From an uncultured Clostridia bacterium (GTDB lineage: Bacteria > Bacillota > Clostridia > Saccharofermentanales > Saccharofermentanaceae), in contig CAMJPC010000002.1 of NCBI GenBank assembly GCA_946407705.1, positions 124,001 through 188,000 on the forward strand: DNA of 64,000 bases, written 5' to 3'. A model generated the notes under the pieces. It did no database searches. It was not told where the DNA came from and was given only the letters and a program-made list of their open reading frames with translations. Numbering within the stretch: position 1 is the first letter of the stretch; each line of letters starts with the position of its first letter. The position numbers and the translations under genes were made by a program. This document shows positions 1 through 8,257 of this stretch, piece by piece.

Positions 1-107
1 CGAATAAAAGCTCCGTAAATCTTTTTAGGAACTTTTTTATTAAATATGTGTTACATATTTCTTCTTAAATCATTGAAAAACATGGAAATCAGGCTGGAAA
101 TTGCTTA

Positions 108-136
108 TTGACAATCCGGTTTTTCAAGTCTATCCT
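108..136 (+). promoter_or_regulatory. Sigma-A promoter of the T-box leader
   Basis: TTGACA (108-113), a 17-bp spacer and TATCCT (131-136) form a good housekeeping promoter, placing transcription start near 143, just before the T-box stem I. The stretch 1-107 is AT-rich and shows no gene. Confidence 0.75.
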
Positions 137-142
137 TTAGGA

Positions 143-450
143 ACGTTCCCTCGGGAACTCACAACTGAATATTATCACAAAGGCTGTGACGAAGAGGTCT
201 GCAGATCTATTGATCTTACAGAGAGCCGGGTTAGCTGAGAAACGGTGCTTCGATAACTGCAATAGACTATCACTTCCGAGCCGGCATTCCGAAAGGGTTT
301 TCCCGAGTAGACAGTGCCCGTTATGCTGCGTTAATGTAAAGGAGTTGTTAGACTTCGAAAGTGGCAGCCGCAAGGCTTGCAAATTGAGTGGTACCGCGGA
401 TTTTATTCGTCTCAATGTCCAGGAAGGATGTTGGGGCGCTTTTTTTTGCC
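143..450 (+). promoter_or_regulatory. T-box leader (probable Ile specifier) with terminator
   Basis: Stem I is readable: GGC/GCC (182-184/280-282), a kink-turn-like GA motif, GAAG/CTTC (191-194/273-276), then a 7-bp helix TCTATTG/CAATAGA (206-212/260-266) and the conserved distal GAGAGCC region. The 3' side of the specifier loop is CTATCA (267-272). By analogy with the second T-box in this window (codon, then A, then helix) the specifier is ATC (269-271), isoleucine; TAT is the alternative. The T-box core GAGTGGTACCGCGGA is at 386-400. ATTGAG (383-388) pairs with CTCAAT (411-416) as antiterminator; CGTCTCAA (408-415) pairs with TTGGGGCG (431-438), followed by eight T, as terminator. The T after TGG (392) matches an A73 discriminator, as expected for tRNA-Ile or tRNA-Tyr, and argues against Asp. 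Confidence 0.9.
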
Positions 451-492
451 CCGACGAGGCACAAACAAGATTGACAGAAAAGGAGAAAACGT

Positions 493-2838
493 ATGTCAGA
501 TCAGAACAGCAACGTAGAGTTAAGACTACAGGAAGTTGCAGACAGAGTTCACGGCCTTAGACTCGACATGGGTCTCACACCTGAAGAAGTTGCTTCCAAG
601 CTTGATATTTCGACTGAAGAATATCTCAAGTTTGAAGAAGGAACCCAGGATTTCAACTTTACGTTCATTTACAAGTTCGCTAACCTCGCAGGCGTTGAGA
701 TCTCAGACATCATGGAAGGATCTTCTCCTTCCCTCAAGGAATATGCCGTAACGAGAAACGGCCAAGGAAGCCCTATCACAAGACGTACGGGCTATAAGTA
801 CCAGCGTCTTGCATCACGTTTCAAGAATAAGCTCTGCGAGCCTTTCCGTGTCGTAGTGCCTTATTCCGAGGAAGCTCTTAACCCTCCGTATCACCTCGTT
901 TCACACAACTATCAGGAGATGAACATCGTCGTTAAGGGTACTCTCAAGGTAATCATCGGCGATTCCTCCGAGGTCCTTCACGAAGGCGACTCCATCTATT
1001 TCGACTCCACACAGCCTCACGGCGAGTTTGCATTGGGCGGCGAGGACTGCGTATTCTATGCGATCATCCTCAACCCTGAGGCATGGGGCAAGGGCGAGAA
1101 CTACACCACTCCTTACAACTCCGAAGAGCTCCGCACCGACAACGTTACCAACGTTGACGCTGCCAATCTTGAAGATCCGGTCTATGCTCATTATCTCAAC
1201 GGCATCCTTGATGAGAACGGCACGATGGTCGATGTCGACGTAAACGTTCCCGCATGCAAGAAGTTCAACTTCGCATTCGACTGCGTTGACGTCATAGCAG
1301 ACAAGAACCCCAACAAGCTCGCAATGCTCTGGGTCGCAAAAGACTGCGTAACCGAGAGGAGATTCACATTCGGAGACATCAAGAAGTATTCCAACATGAC
1401 AGCGAACTACTTCAAATCCTTGGGCATCGGCAAGGGCGACAAGGTCGTACTCGTACTCAAGAGACACTATCAGTTCTGGTTCGCCATGATGGGTCTCGAA
1501 AAGCTCGGTGCCATCGCGATCCCCGCTACCCACCTTCTCCGTGACCACGACTACGAGTACCGCTTCAACGCCGCAGGCGTTAAGGCTGTCTTCTGCACCG
1601 CTGACGACGATGCTGCTGACGAAGCCGAGAAGGCGGCAAAGGCATGCGGAGTTGAGACTCTCATCCTCTGCAACGGTTCAAGACCCGGATGGCACGACTT
1701 CAACGAAGAGTTTAAGAGTTTCTCTGATGTCTTCGAGCGTCCCGCCGATTATGCATGCGGCTACGATCCGATGGTCATGTTCTTCACATCAGGAACATCA
1801 GGCTATCCTAAGATGGCTCTGCACTCCTACATGTATGCGATCGGCCACATCCCTACAGCTAAGTACTGGCAGAACGTAGACCCTAACGGTCTCCACTTCT
1901 CCATCTCCGATACAGGCTGGGGTAAAGCTCTCTGGGGCAAGCTCTACGGTCAGTGGCTCTGCGAAGCTCCCGTCTTCACATTCGACTTTGACCGCTTCAA
2001 GGCCGAAGAGATCCTCCCGATGTTCAAGAAATACAACATCACAACATTCTGCGCACCTCCGACAATGTTCAGGTTCTTCATCAAGGAAGACCTTTCCAAG
2101 TACGATCTTTCTTCTCTCAAATATGCGGTTACCGCAGGTGAAGCTCTGAACCCCGAGGTCTTCAACAAGTTCATGGAAGCTACGGGCATCAGGCTCATGG
2201 AAGGCTTCGGCCAGACAGAGACAACGCTCGTTATCGCAAACCTCGTAGGCTCCAAGATCAAGCTCGGATCCATGGGTAAGCCCAATCCGCTCTACGATGT
2301 TAAGATCCTCGATCCCGACGGCAACGTCTGCAAGCCGGGTGAGACAGGCGAGATCTGCATCAACACACAGAACTATCATCCGAAGGGACTCTTCCTTCAG
2401 TACTACCTCGCACCCGAGCTCACTTCCGATGCTTGGCACGACGGCTGGTATCACACAGGCGATACCGCATGGATGGATGAGGACGGCTACATCTCTTACG
2501 TTGGCCGTACGGACGACGTCATCAAGTCTTCCGGTTACCGTATCGGACCCTTCGAGATCGAGAACGTCATCATGGAGCTTCCTTATGTTCTCGAGTGCGC
2601 TGTTACCGGTGCACCTGACCCGCAGGGCGTCAGAGGTATCGTCGTAAAGGCTACCATCACGCTCGTTAAGGGAACCGAGGGAACTGAGGAACTCAAGAAA
2701 GAGATCCAGCACTACGTCAAGGAGAAGACTGCTCCTTACAAGTATCCCCGTATCGTCGAGTTCGTTGATGAGCTTCCTAAGACCTTCAACGGCAAGATCA
2801 TGAGAAAAGCCATCAGAAACGACGACAACAAGAAGTAA
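493..2838 (+). CDS. XRE-cupin-AMP-binding fusion (acyl-CoA synthetase)
   Basis: A 781-aa fusion: XRE-type helix-turn-helix (about 10-70), cupin (about 125-195, with paired His and Glu), then an ANL-superfamily ligase (about 260-775). Ligase motifs are FTSGTSGYPK (431-440), GFGQTET (571-577), YHTGD (653-657), GRTDDVIKSSGYRIG (671-685) and the catalytic Lys768 in NGKIM. The SDTGWGKALWGK stretch resembles medium-chain/branched acyl-CoA synthetases (ACSM type). Expected reaction: carboxylate + ATP + CoA to acyl-CoA, in the cytosol. AAAGGAG lies 8 nt before the ATG. It is the only gene of its unit and follows the T-box leader, so it should be induced by uncharged tRNA (Ile by my reading). The HTH-cupin part may sense substrate or act as autoregulator; that and the substrate are inference. 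Confidence 0.85.
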   Translation: MSDQNSNVELRLQEVADRVHGLRLDMGLTPEEVASKLDISTEEYLKFEEGTQDFNFTFIYKFANLAGVEISDIMEGSSPSLKEYAVTRNGQGSPITRRTGYKYQRLASRFKNKLCEPFRVVVPYSEEALNPPYHLVSHNYQEMNIVVKGTLKVIIGDSSEVLHEGDSIYFDSTQPHGEFALGGEDCVFYAIILNPEAWGKGENYTTPYNSEELRTDNVTNVDAANLEDPVYAHYLNGILDENGTMVDVDVNVPACKKFNFAFDCVDVIADKNPNKLAMLWVAKDCVTERRFTFGDIKKYSNMTANYFKSLGIGKGDKVVLVLKRHYQFWFAMMGLEKLGAIAIPATHLLRDHDYEYRFNAAGVKAVFCTADDDAADEAEKAAKACGVETLILCNGSRPGWHDFNEEFKSFSDVFERPADYACGYDPMVMFFTSGTSGYPKMALHSYMYAIGHIPTAKYWQNVDPNGLHFSISDTGWGKALWGKLYGQWLCEAPVFTFDFDRFKAEEILPMFKKYNITTFCAPPTMFRFFIKEDLSKYDLSSLKYAVTAGEALNPEVFNKFMEATGIRLMEGFGQTETTLVIANLVGSKIKLGSMGKPNPLYDVKILDPDGNVCKPGETGEICINTQNYHPKGLFLQYYLAPELTSDAWHDGWYHTGDTAWMDEDGYISYVGRTDDVIKSSGYRIGPFEIENVIMELPYVLECAVTGAPDPQGVRGIVVKATITLVKGTEGTEELKKEIQHYVKEKTAPYKYPRIVEFVDELPKTFNGKIMRKAIRNDDNKK

Positions 2839-2867
2839 TTCCTCCTTATTGGGTTTATGTGTTATCA

Positions 2868-2900
2868 GGGCCTTCCGCTTTTGCGGGAGGCCCCTTTCTT
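2868..2900 (+). terminator. Terminator after the acyl-CoA synthetase
   Basis: GGGCCTTCCGC, a TTTT loop and GCGGGAGGCCCC are followed by a T-rich tract; it ends the T-box transcription unit 30 nt after the stop codon. Confidence 0.85.
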
Positions 2901-2907
2901 TTGAATG

Positions 2908-3648
2908 TCAGCAGGCCATGCTCCACAAAGGATCGTAGTCGCGCCTTCTTCCGGGCACTATGTCAGTGCCTCCGGCAAATCTTACTTCAAACTTTGCACC
3001 CTTGACCGCCGGCCAGAGAACGTTATAGGCTTCTTTGCCCGTGTCCGGCATGGTCAGCGCCACCCGCCTCATGTCGGAGAGCATGTCCCTGTCCCCCGTC
3101 CTTCCAAGCATAAGGCAATGCCGCTTATCGAAAACTATTACATCATCTAAGTCTATCCGTTTAAGAAGCGGTTTCCTGATCAAAGGAAGCACCGAATTGC
3201 GGGGATCTATGACCGCGCATGATGCTTCCTCCCCGCGGAAAAATTCAATGTTCACAAGGAGCGACTGCGCCTCTCTGTAAAGATCCCTTATTGCCCCGTG
3301 CACGCGGCGCATCACGTCGCTGCTGTAATCTCCGGCGATCTTCCCGCCGTCTCTTAAGGCAAGGTATATCATCTCAAAAAGGAGCTTCTCCATGTCAGGA
3401 GTATCGGTCAGGAAAAGGTCGGATACCATCTGCTGTACTTCTGCGCTTCCGCGCCTGCCGATGAGCGAATAAACGTACTCGGCCTCCGATATGCTGGTTC
3501 TCACGGGCACATATTCAGCAGAGGCATCAGCCCGGTATTCCGGGCAGATCTCATCAGGCATCGTCTTGACCCGTAAGATCCTCAAAGCCGTACAGAGAAA
3601 GCCTTCGAGAGTACCGTCATAACTGAATCTCCGGATGTAGCCGTCCAT
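2908..3648 (-). CDS. DUF4130 (TIGR03915-type) DNA-metabolism protein
   Basis: A 246-aa protein opening with FSYDGTLEGFLCTAL, typical of the TIGR03915/DUF4130 family, which usually sits beside a radical-SAM protein (TIGR03916) and is thought to act in DNA repair or base modification, sometimes fused to a uracil-glycosylase-like domain. I chose the ATG at 3648 because AAGGAGG ends 9 nt upstream; a TTG three codons earlier lies directly against that site. The usual radical-SAM partner is absent from its flanks (tyrS on one side, the convergent T-box gene on the other). The biochemical role is not established from the sequence. Confidence 0.8.
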   Translation of the reverse strand: MDGYIRRFSYDGTLEGFLCTALRILRVKTMPDEICPEYRADASAEYVPVRTSISEAEYVYSLIGRRGSAEVQQMVSDLFLTDTPDMEKLLFEMIYLALRDGGKIAGDYSSDVMRRVHGAIRDLYREAQSLLVNIEFFRGEEASCAVIDPRNSVLPLIRKPLLKRIDLDDVIVFDKRHCLMLGRTGDRDMLSDMRRVALTMPDTGKEAYNVLWPAVKGAKFEVRFAGGTDIVPGRRRDYDPLWSMAC

Positions 3649-3712
3649 GAATTCCAACCTCCTTCATCAAAGTGAGGTCATTGTAGCACGCCGAACATAT
3701 GTTTGTAAACGG

Positions 3713-3746
3713 GGCAAAAAAGAAAAGTCCAATAATCTGGACTGTT
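3713..3746 (-). terminator. Terminator after tyrS
   Basis: Read on the minus strand: AGTCCA, a 6-nt loop, TGGACT, then TTTCTTTTTT. It lies between the tyrS stop and the DUF4130 start. Confidence 0.75.
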
Positions 3747-3771
3747 CTTGCAAAAAACTTCTGAAAAGCCT

Positions 3772-5007
3772 TTATACGTTGATCTTGAGTCTGTGGTAGA
3801 CCTTCTTGCCCTTGCGGACGATGGCCTCGCCGTTGTCATCAAAATCAGACTCTGCAAGTGCATAGAACTGATCTTCAACGACCTTGTCATTGAGGTAAAC
3901 GCCCTTCTGCTGGATCATTCTCCTTGCCTCGCCCTTGGACTTCATGAGGCCTGCCTTAACGAGAGCGTCAGCGATCTGCATGCCTGCGCCGAGTTCTTCT
4001 TTTGTGATCTCGGTGGTCTTCATGTCCTCGGATCTGCCTGCGTTCTCGAAGATATCCTCTGCTGTCTTCTTTGCGATCTCTGCAGCTTCTTCGCCGTGGA
4101 TGATCTTTGTTACTTCGTAAGCAAGTCTCTTCTTTGCCTCGTTGATGGCGGCATCGGTGAGCTTTGCATACTCGTTGATCTCATCCATCTCAAGGAACGT
4201 GAGGAGCTTCATGCACTTGATGACGTCAGCATCGTCAACGTTTCTCCAGTACTGATAGAAGTCGTAAACAGGGAACTTCTCTGCATCGAGCCATACAGCA
4301 CCCTTAGCTGTCTTACCCATCTTTTTGCCCTCGCTGTTTGTGAGGAGAGTGAATGTAAGACCGTATGCCTCTTCCTGATCCTTACGGCGGATGAGCTCCA
4401 TGCCTGCAAGGATGTTGGACCACTGGTCGTCTCCGCCGAACTCGAGCTTAACGCCGTACTTCTTGTGGAGATAGTAGAAGTCATATGCCTGCATGAGCAT
4501 GTAGTTGAACTCGATAAAGGACAGACCCTTCTCGAGACGCTGCTTGTAGCACTCTGCGGTAAGCATCTTGTTTACCGAGAAGTGAGGTCCGATGTCTCTT
4601 AAGAACTCGATGTAGTTGAGGTCTCTGAGCCAGTCGGCGTTGTTTACGATGAGAGCCTTGCCGTCAGAGAAATCAATGACCTTGCCCATCTGCTTCTTGA
4701 AGCACTCAACGTTGTGGTCGATAGTCTCGACTGTCATCATCTGACGCATGTCGGTACGGCCGGAAGGATCTCCGATCATGCCGGTACCGCCGCCCATGAG
4801 AGCGATGGGTCTGTGGCCTGCCTTCTGCATGTGGCTCATGACCATCATCTGGACGAAGTGGCCTACGTGAAGCGAATCAGCAGTCGGGTCAAAGCCTATA
4901 TAAAACGATACGCCCGGCTTGCTGAGGAGATCGTAGATCTCTTCCCTGTGTGTAGCCTGTGAGAAATATCCTCTTTCTTCAAGCGTGTCGAATACATTCT
5001 TTGCCAT
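3772..5007 (-). CDS. tyrS: Tyrosyl-tRNA synthetase
   Basis: A 411-aa class I synthetase that charges tRNA-Tyr with tyrosine. The HIGH-type motif is HVGH (47-50), the KMSKS-type loop is KMGKT (229-233), the tyrosine pocket motif GGDDQWSNI sits near 191-199, and a C-terminal S4 RNA-binding domain occupies about 345-411. The ATG at 5007 follows GGAGG with good spacing; an upstream in-frame TTG overlaps that ribosome site and is rejected. A promoter lies just upstream. Many Firmicutes control tyrS with a T-box, but the roughly 70-nt upstream gap is too short for one. Confidence 0.97.
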   Translation of the reverse strand: MAKNVFDTLEERGYFSQATHREEIYDLLSKPGVSFYIGFDPTADSLHVGHFVQMMVMSHMQKAGHRPIALMGGGTGMIGDPSGRTDMRQMMTVETIDHNVECFKKQMGKVIDFSDGKALIVNNADWLRDLNYIEFLRDIGPHFSVNKMLTAECYKQRLEKGLSFIEFNYMLMQAYDFYYLHKKYGVKLEFGGDDQWSNILAGMELIRRKDQEEAYGLTFTLLTNSEGKKMGKTAKGAVWLDAEKFPVYDFYQYWRNVDDADVIKCMKLLTFLEMDEINEYAKLTDAAINEAKKRLAYEVTKIIHGEEAAEIAKKTAEDIFENAGRSEDMKTTEITKEELGAGMQIADALVKAGLMKSKGEARRMIQQKGVYLNDKVVEDQFYALAESDFDDNGEAIVRKGKKVYHRLKINV

Positions 5008-5049
5008 AATGTCCTCCAAAGAACTGAAATAAATAATTAAAGCCTATGT

Positions 5050-5078
5050 ATGATACACCGCAAACCGCGGGTAAACAA
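5050..5078 (-). promoter_or_regulatory. Probable tyrS promoter
   Basis: On the minus strand, TTGTTT (5078-5073), a 17-bp spacer and TATCAT (5055-5050) lie between the trxB stop and the tyrS start, so tyrS can be transcribed independently of trxB. Confidence 0.55.
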
Positions 5079-5079
5079 G

Positions 5080-5991
5080 TTATCCGAGCTTGATAAAATC
5101 GATCGCCGCAAGGGCAGCTACCGCTCCGTCAGCGCATGCGGTCGTAAGCTGCCTTACCTTCTTGGTCCTGACGTCGCCTGCGACAAAGATGCCCTTAACG
5201 TTGGTCTTGCAGTCTTCACCGCCTTCGATGTATCCGCCTGAGAGCGTTACGAGATCCTTGAAGACCGCAGTCTTGGGCTCCTGTCCGATCGCAACGAAAA
5301 GTCCGTCAACGGCAATATCCTTGGTACTTGCATCTTCACGGTTCTCTATGACGATGGTATCAAGCTTGGGTGCGCCCTTGAGTTCCTTAATGACGTAGGG
5401 TGTGATGATCTCGAGATTTTCGAGCTTCCTGGCTGCATTTACGAGGGTCTCTTCCGCACGGAACTCGTTTCTTCTGTGGATCAGATAGACCTTCTCGACG
5501 ATGCCTGCAAGATAGATAGCATCCTCGACTGCGGTGTTTCCGCCGCCGGTAACGGCAACGGTCTTTCCCTTATAGAAAGCACCGTCGCAGGTAGCGCAAT
5601 AGGAAACGCCCTTGCCGGTGAGCTCTTCCTCGCGGTCGATGCCCATATGGCGGTTGGTGGCTCCGACTGCAAGGATCACTGCCTTTGCGGTGTTCTTCGC
5701 ACCGGACTCAAGTTCAACCGTAAAACCTTCTTCGGCAGAACCCGTGATGCCGGTAACGTTGTCAAATTCGACCGAAGCGCCCAAGTTAGTCGCCTGGTTA
5801 TAAAGGTCGTTTGCGAAATCGAAACCTGAGATCTTTGCGATGGCCGGGTAGTTCTCGACCTCAGGCGTATTGATGATCTGTCCGCCGTAAGTCGATGCTT
5901 CATAGACTACGGTCTCCATGCCTGCGCGTCTTGCGTAAATTGCTGCCGAAAGTCCTGCGGGACCTGCGCCTACGATGATGATGTCCGCCAT
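5080..5991 (-). CDS. trxB: Thioredoxin reductase
   Basis: A 303-aa flavoprotein disulfide reductase that passes electrons from NAD(P)H through FAD to thioredoxin. It shows the N-terminal FAD-binding GAGPAGLSAAIYA motif (8-20), the redox pair Cys132/Cys135 in CATC, the nucleotide motif TGGGNTAVEDA (148-158) with HRRNEFRAE (172-180), and the C-terminal GIFVAGDVR FAD motif. Length matches the low-molecular-weight family. It starts 3 nt after the thioesterase stop, so the two are probably cotranscribed. Confidence 0.95.
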   Translation of the reverse strand: MADIIIVGAGPAGLSAAIYARRAGMETVVYEASTYGGQIINTPEVENYPAIAKISGFDFANDLYNQATNLGASVEFDNVTGITGSAEEGFTVELESGAKNTAKAVILAVGATNRHMGIDREEELTGKGVSYCATCDGAFYKGKTVAVTGGGNTAVEDAIYLAGIVEKVYLIHRRNEFRAEETLVNAARKLENLEIITPYVIKELKGAPKLDTIVIENREDASTKDIAVDGLFVAIGQEPKTAVFKDLVTLSGGYIEGGEDCKTNVKGIFVAGDVRTKKVRQLTTACADGAVAALAAIDFIKLG

Positions 5992-5994
5992 GTG

Positions 5995-6426
5995 TCAGCC
6001 TTCCTTTCCGTTGACGAGCATGTCGAATCTCGCATGAGCCTCGGGGTTGGCCTTCTGCAAAGAGATGACCTTTCCCTCACGGCTGATGAAGCAATGCTCG
6101 CTCGTTCCCGTGCATCTTACCTGTTCCGTTTCCTTATCGAAAACCGTGTATTTGATATCGAACCTTACGCCGGTATATCTCGTGACCTCAGCGCGGATGA
6201 TGACAGTGTCGCAGTATTTCGCCATCGTCTTGTACTTGGCGGTAAGGCCTACGACGGGACTTATGATGCCCATCTCCTCCATGCCCTTGTAGCCGAGGCC
6301 TATCTCTTCGAAAAGCTTGGTCCTCGCCTCTTCATACCACCTGATGTAGTTCGAATGATGGGTAACCCCCATCTGGTCTGTCTCATAGTACTGTACAAGA
6401 TGTTCACAATCCGTGACCGCTGCCAT
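5995..6426 (-). CDS. Acyl-CoA thioesterase, YbgC/4HBT hotdog family
   Basis: A 143-aa single-hotdog protein. The motif YYETDQMGVTHHSNYIRWYEEAR carries the catalytic Asp of the 4-hydroxybenzoyl-CoA thioesterase/YbgC family and the following His/Asn residues. It probably hydrolyses short-chain acyl-CoA in the cytosol; the substrate cannot be read from sequence. GGAGG lies 8 nt before the ATG. It is immediately upstream of trxB. Confidence 0.85.
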   Translation of the reverse strand: MAAVTDCEHLVQYYETDQMGVTHHSNYIRWYEEARTKLFEEIGLGYKGMEEMGIISPVVGLTAKYKTMAKYCDTVIIRAEVTRYTGVRFDIKYTVFDKETEQVRCTGTSEHCFISREGKVISLQKANPEAHARFDMLVNGKEG

Positions 6427-6459
6427 GCAAAATGCCTCCGCTTAGTAGATTGTTTAATT

Positions 6460-7194
6460 CTACCATAACGCCACCAGTAAAAAGACGGCAAACACAACCA
6501 TAGGTACATCCAATATCGCAACTGTAATGACCAATGGCGTGGCGGATCTCCCTTTCACCATCAGGAGTCTGTGGATAAGAAGAACAATTCCGGATATTAC
6601 AACTGATACGGTGAGCGGAATGATTATGCTGTGTAAAAACTTAGTCAGGTTGATCTTTTTGTGCTGAGAGGAAATAAAATCATTTCTTGCTTTCTTGTAC
6701 TCAGAAAGCAGCTCCTCATAAGACTCAACCTTCGACATCGGAGGTTCGGTATAGTACGTTCCGTCCAGAGACTCATCATGGAACTCTTTGGTCTTACCGT
6801 CAGCACTATAAAGATCAACAGGCAGACTTTCGTGGTCATCCAAAACGAGCTTGATCTGATCTCTGTAGTCCCTCTTTTTCCCTCTGACGACGATAAGAAA
6901 GTCACTTTTCAGTTTATACTTTTTCCCTTTCTGTATGGTTAGAGTCTTGATCTTCGAAAGTTCTTTATTGCCCAACGCCTCATCGATCTCCCGGCTCACC
7001 AGTGAGATGGGACTGACGCATTCGATATCTTCAGAAAATGATACATAGGTGCTGAAAAAATCTCTTTCATAAAATGAAGTCGTCGCTCTTGATAGATACT
7101 CGTTTACAACCAGACAATCAAATATGTTGCAGATGGCAAATACCACCAGCAGCACTATCAGGGGCACCCTTTTGTTCTTTCCTACATCATTCAT
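6460..7194 (-). CDS. Membrane protein, unknown function
   Basis: A 244-aa protein I do not recognise. It has an N-terminal membrane segment (about 10-30), a charged extracytoplasmic stretch of about 150 residues, and two further hydrophobic segments near 188-208 and 222-243. The start codon has no ribosome-binding site; instead a perfect TATAAT ends only 6 nt upstream, suggesting a leaderless transcript. It is divergent from the TRIC-type channel gene and lies 33 nt upstream of the thioesterase. Confidence 0.6.
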   Translation of the reverse strand: MNDVGKNKRVPLIVLLVVFAICNIFDCLVVNEYLSRATTSFYERDFFSTYVSFSEDIECVSPISLVSREIDEALGNKELSKIKTLTIQKGKKYKLKSDFLIVVRGKKRDYRDQIKLVLDDHESLPVDLYSADGKTKEFHDESLDGTYYTEPPMSKVESYEELLSEYKKARNDFISSQHKKINLTKFLHSIIIPLTVSVVISGIVLLIHRLLMVKGRSATPLVITVAILDVPMVVFAVFLLVALW

Positions 7195-7200
7195 GTTTCA

Positions 7201-7260
7201 ATTATAACGCCAAAAAGATGGACACATTCAACTGTCATTCCTCGTGAAAACATATATAAT
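7201..7260. promoter_or_regulatory. Divergent promoters with -10 boxes abutting start codons
   Basis: TATAAT on the minus strand (7206-7201) is 6 nt from the ATG at 7194, and TATAAT on the plus strand (7255-7260) is 7 nt from the ATG at 7268. Neither gene has a Shine-Dalgarno sequence. The -35 elements are weak. Confidence 0.55.
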
Positions 7261-7267
7261 TGCTGTT

Positions 7268-7927
7268 ATGGATACGACCGAACTCTTCATCCTCATAACC
7301 GACATAATCGGAACCATCGCATTCGCGGTGTCAGGCGCCCTCGCAGGCGTCAAAAAGAAGATGGATATCTTCGGTGTCAACATCCTTGCTATCCTGACGG
7401 CAACCGGCGGAGGAATAATCCGTGACCTCATCATCGGATCAACACCTCCCACTGCATTCAAGAATCCGTTTTTCGTAATCCTTGCCGCGATCGCCGCCAA
7501 CCTGACATTCATCTTCCTTTACTGGCAGCGCCGTTCAGGCAAAAAGCTCCCCGAGAACGCTAAGAAGATCTACGACAGAGTCTTTTTCTGGTGCGACACG
7601 ATAGGACTTGCGGCATTTACCGTTGACGGTGTCCACACGGGCTTTTTCACCTCTTTTTCGAACAACTGGTTCCTGGTCATCTTCCTCGGCGTCGTGACCG
7701 GTGTCGGCGGCGGCGTCCTTCGTGACGTCCTCTCGCTCGAGATGCCTTATATCTTTGTAAAGCACATCTATGCCATTGCCTCGATCATAGGCGCAACGGC
7801 AACATATCTCATATTCCTCGGCACGGGCTCGGCCGCTTCAGCTATGCTCGCCGGCTTCTTCATAGTCGTCGGCATCCGCTATCTTGCGGCGCATTTCGGC
7901 TGGAACCTGCCGAAGATCGATCACTGA
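7268..7927 (+). CDS. TRIC-type (UPF0126/YadS-like) membrane channel
   Basis: A 219-aa protein with about seven hydrophobic segments built from two homologous halves. Each half carries the glycine-rich family motif: TATGGGIIRDLI in the first half and VTGVGGGVLRDVLS in the second. It belongs to the trimeric intracellular cation channel/UPF0126 family, whose bacterial members conduct monovalent cations; some relatives are annotated as glycine transporters. The ATG at 7268 is preferred over an in-frame GTG at 7244, which would lie upstream of the -10 box. Confidence 0.8.
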   Translation: MDTTELFILITDIIGTIAFAVSGALAGVKKKMDIFGVNILAILTATGGGIIRDLIIGSTPPTAFKNPFFVILAAIAANLTFIFLYWQRRSGKKLPENAKKIYDRVFFWCDTIGLAAFTVDGVHTGFFTSFSNNWFLVIFLGVVTGVGGGVLRDVLSLEMPYIFVKHIYAIASIIGATATYLIFLGTGSAASAMLAGFFIVVGIRYLAAHFGWNLPKIDH

Positions 7928-7941
7928 AAAGGAGTTTTACC

Positions 7942-8121
7942 ATGCCTAAAGATCCCAATATCCTTTTAAGCTATATCAACACGCAGTTAAGGGACACCTA
8001 CGATTCACTCGCTGAACTCTGCAGATCACTTGACCTGGACGAGATCGAGGTCAAGACCTCGCTCCGCGGTATAGGTTACGAATACGACGAGGGTTTGAAC
8101 AAATTCATCCCCGTAACATGA
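7942..8121 (+). CDS. DUF4250 domain protein
   Basis: A 59-aa protein beginning MPKDPNILLSYINTQLRD and ending near IGYEYDEGLNKF, typical of DUF4250, a small family common in Firmicutes and of unknown role. AAAGGAG precedes the ATG. It starts 14 nt after the channel gene, so the two are probably cotranscribed. The terminator 5 nt after its stop closes the unit. Confidence 0.75.
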   Translation: MPKDPNILLSYINTQLRDTYDSLAELCRSLDLDEIEVKTSLRGIGYEYDEGLNKFIPVT

Positions 8122-8126
8122 AAACA

Positions 8127-8148
8127 GGCGGCGAAAACCGCCTTTTTA
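8127..8148 (+). terminator. Terminator after the DUF4250 gene
   Basis: GGCGG, a short A-rich loop and CCGCC are followed by TTTTT. Confidence 0.8.
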
Positions 8149-8172
8149 TATAAAGAAAATACATCTGTGATG

Positions 8173-8181
8173 TGCTATAAT
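8173..8181 (+). promoter_or_regulatory. Extended -10 promoter of gpmI
   Basis: TGC followed by TATAAT (8176-8181) is an extended -10 element about 77 nt before the gpmI start. No clear -35 is seen. Confidence 0.5.
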
Positions 8182-8257
8182 TTCGCCGGCAAAATATAAC
8201 GGCAGGCACATCAGTGCTTTTCGCCTGACCATAATCAAAATTCAAGGAGATACACCT

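Noticed and set aside
3748..4602. 284-aa plus-strand frame opposite tyrS
   Set aside because: Leu/Val/Asp-rich shadow of tyrS codons.
5008..5079. T-box leader for tyrS
   Set aside because: The gap is only about 70 nt and has no GGTACCGCG-type core.
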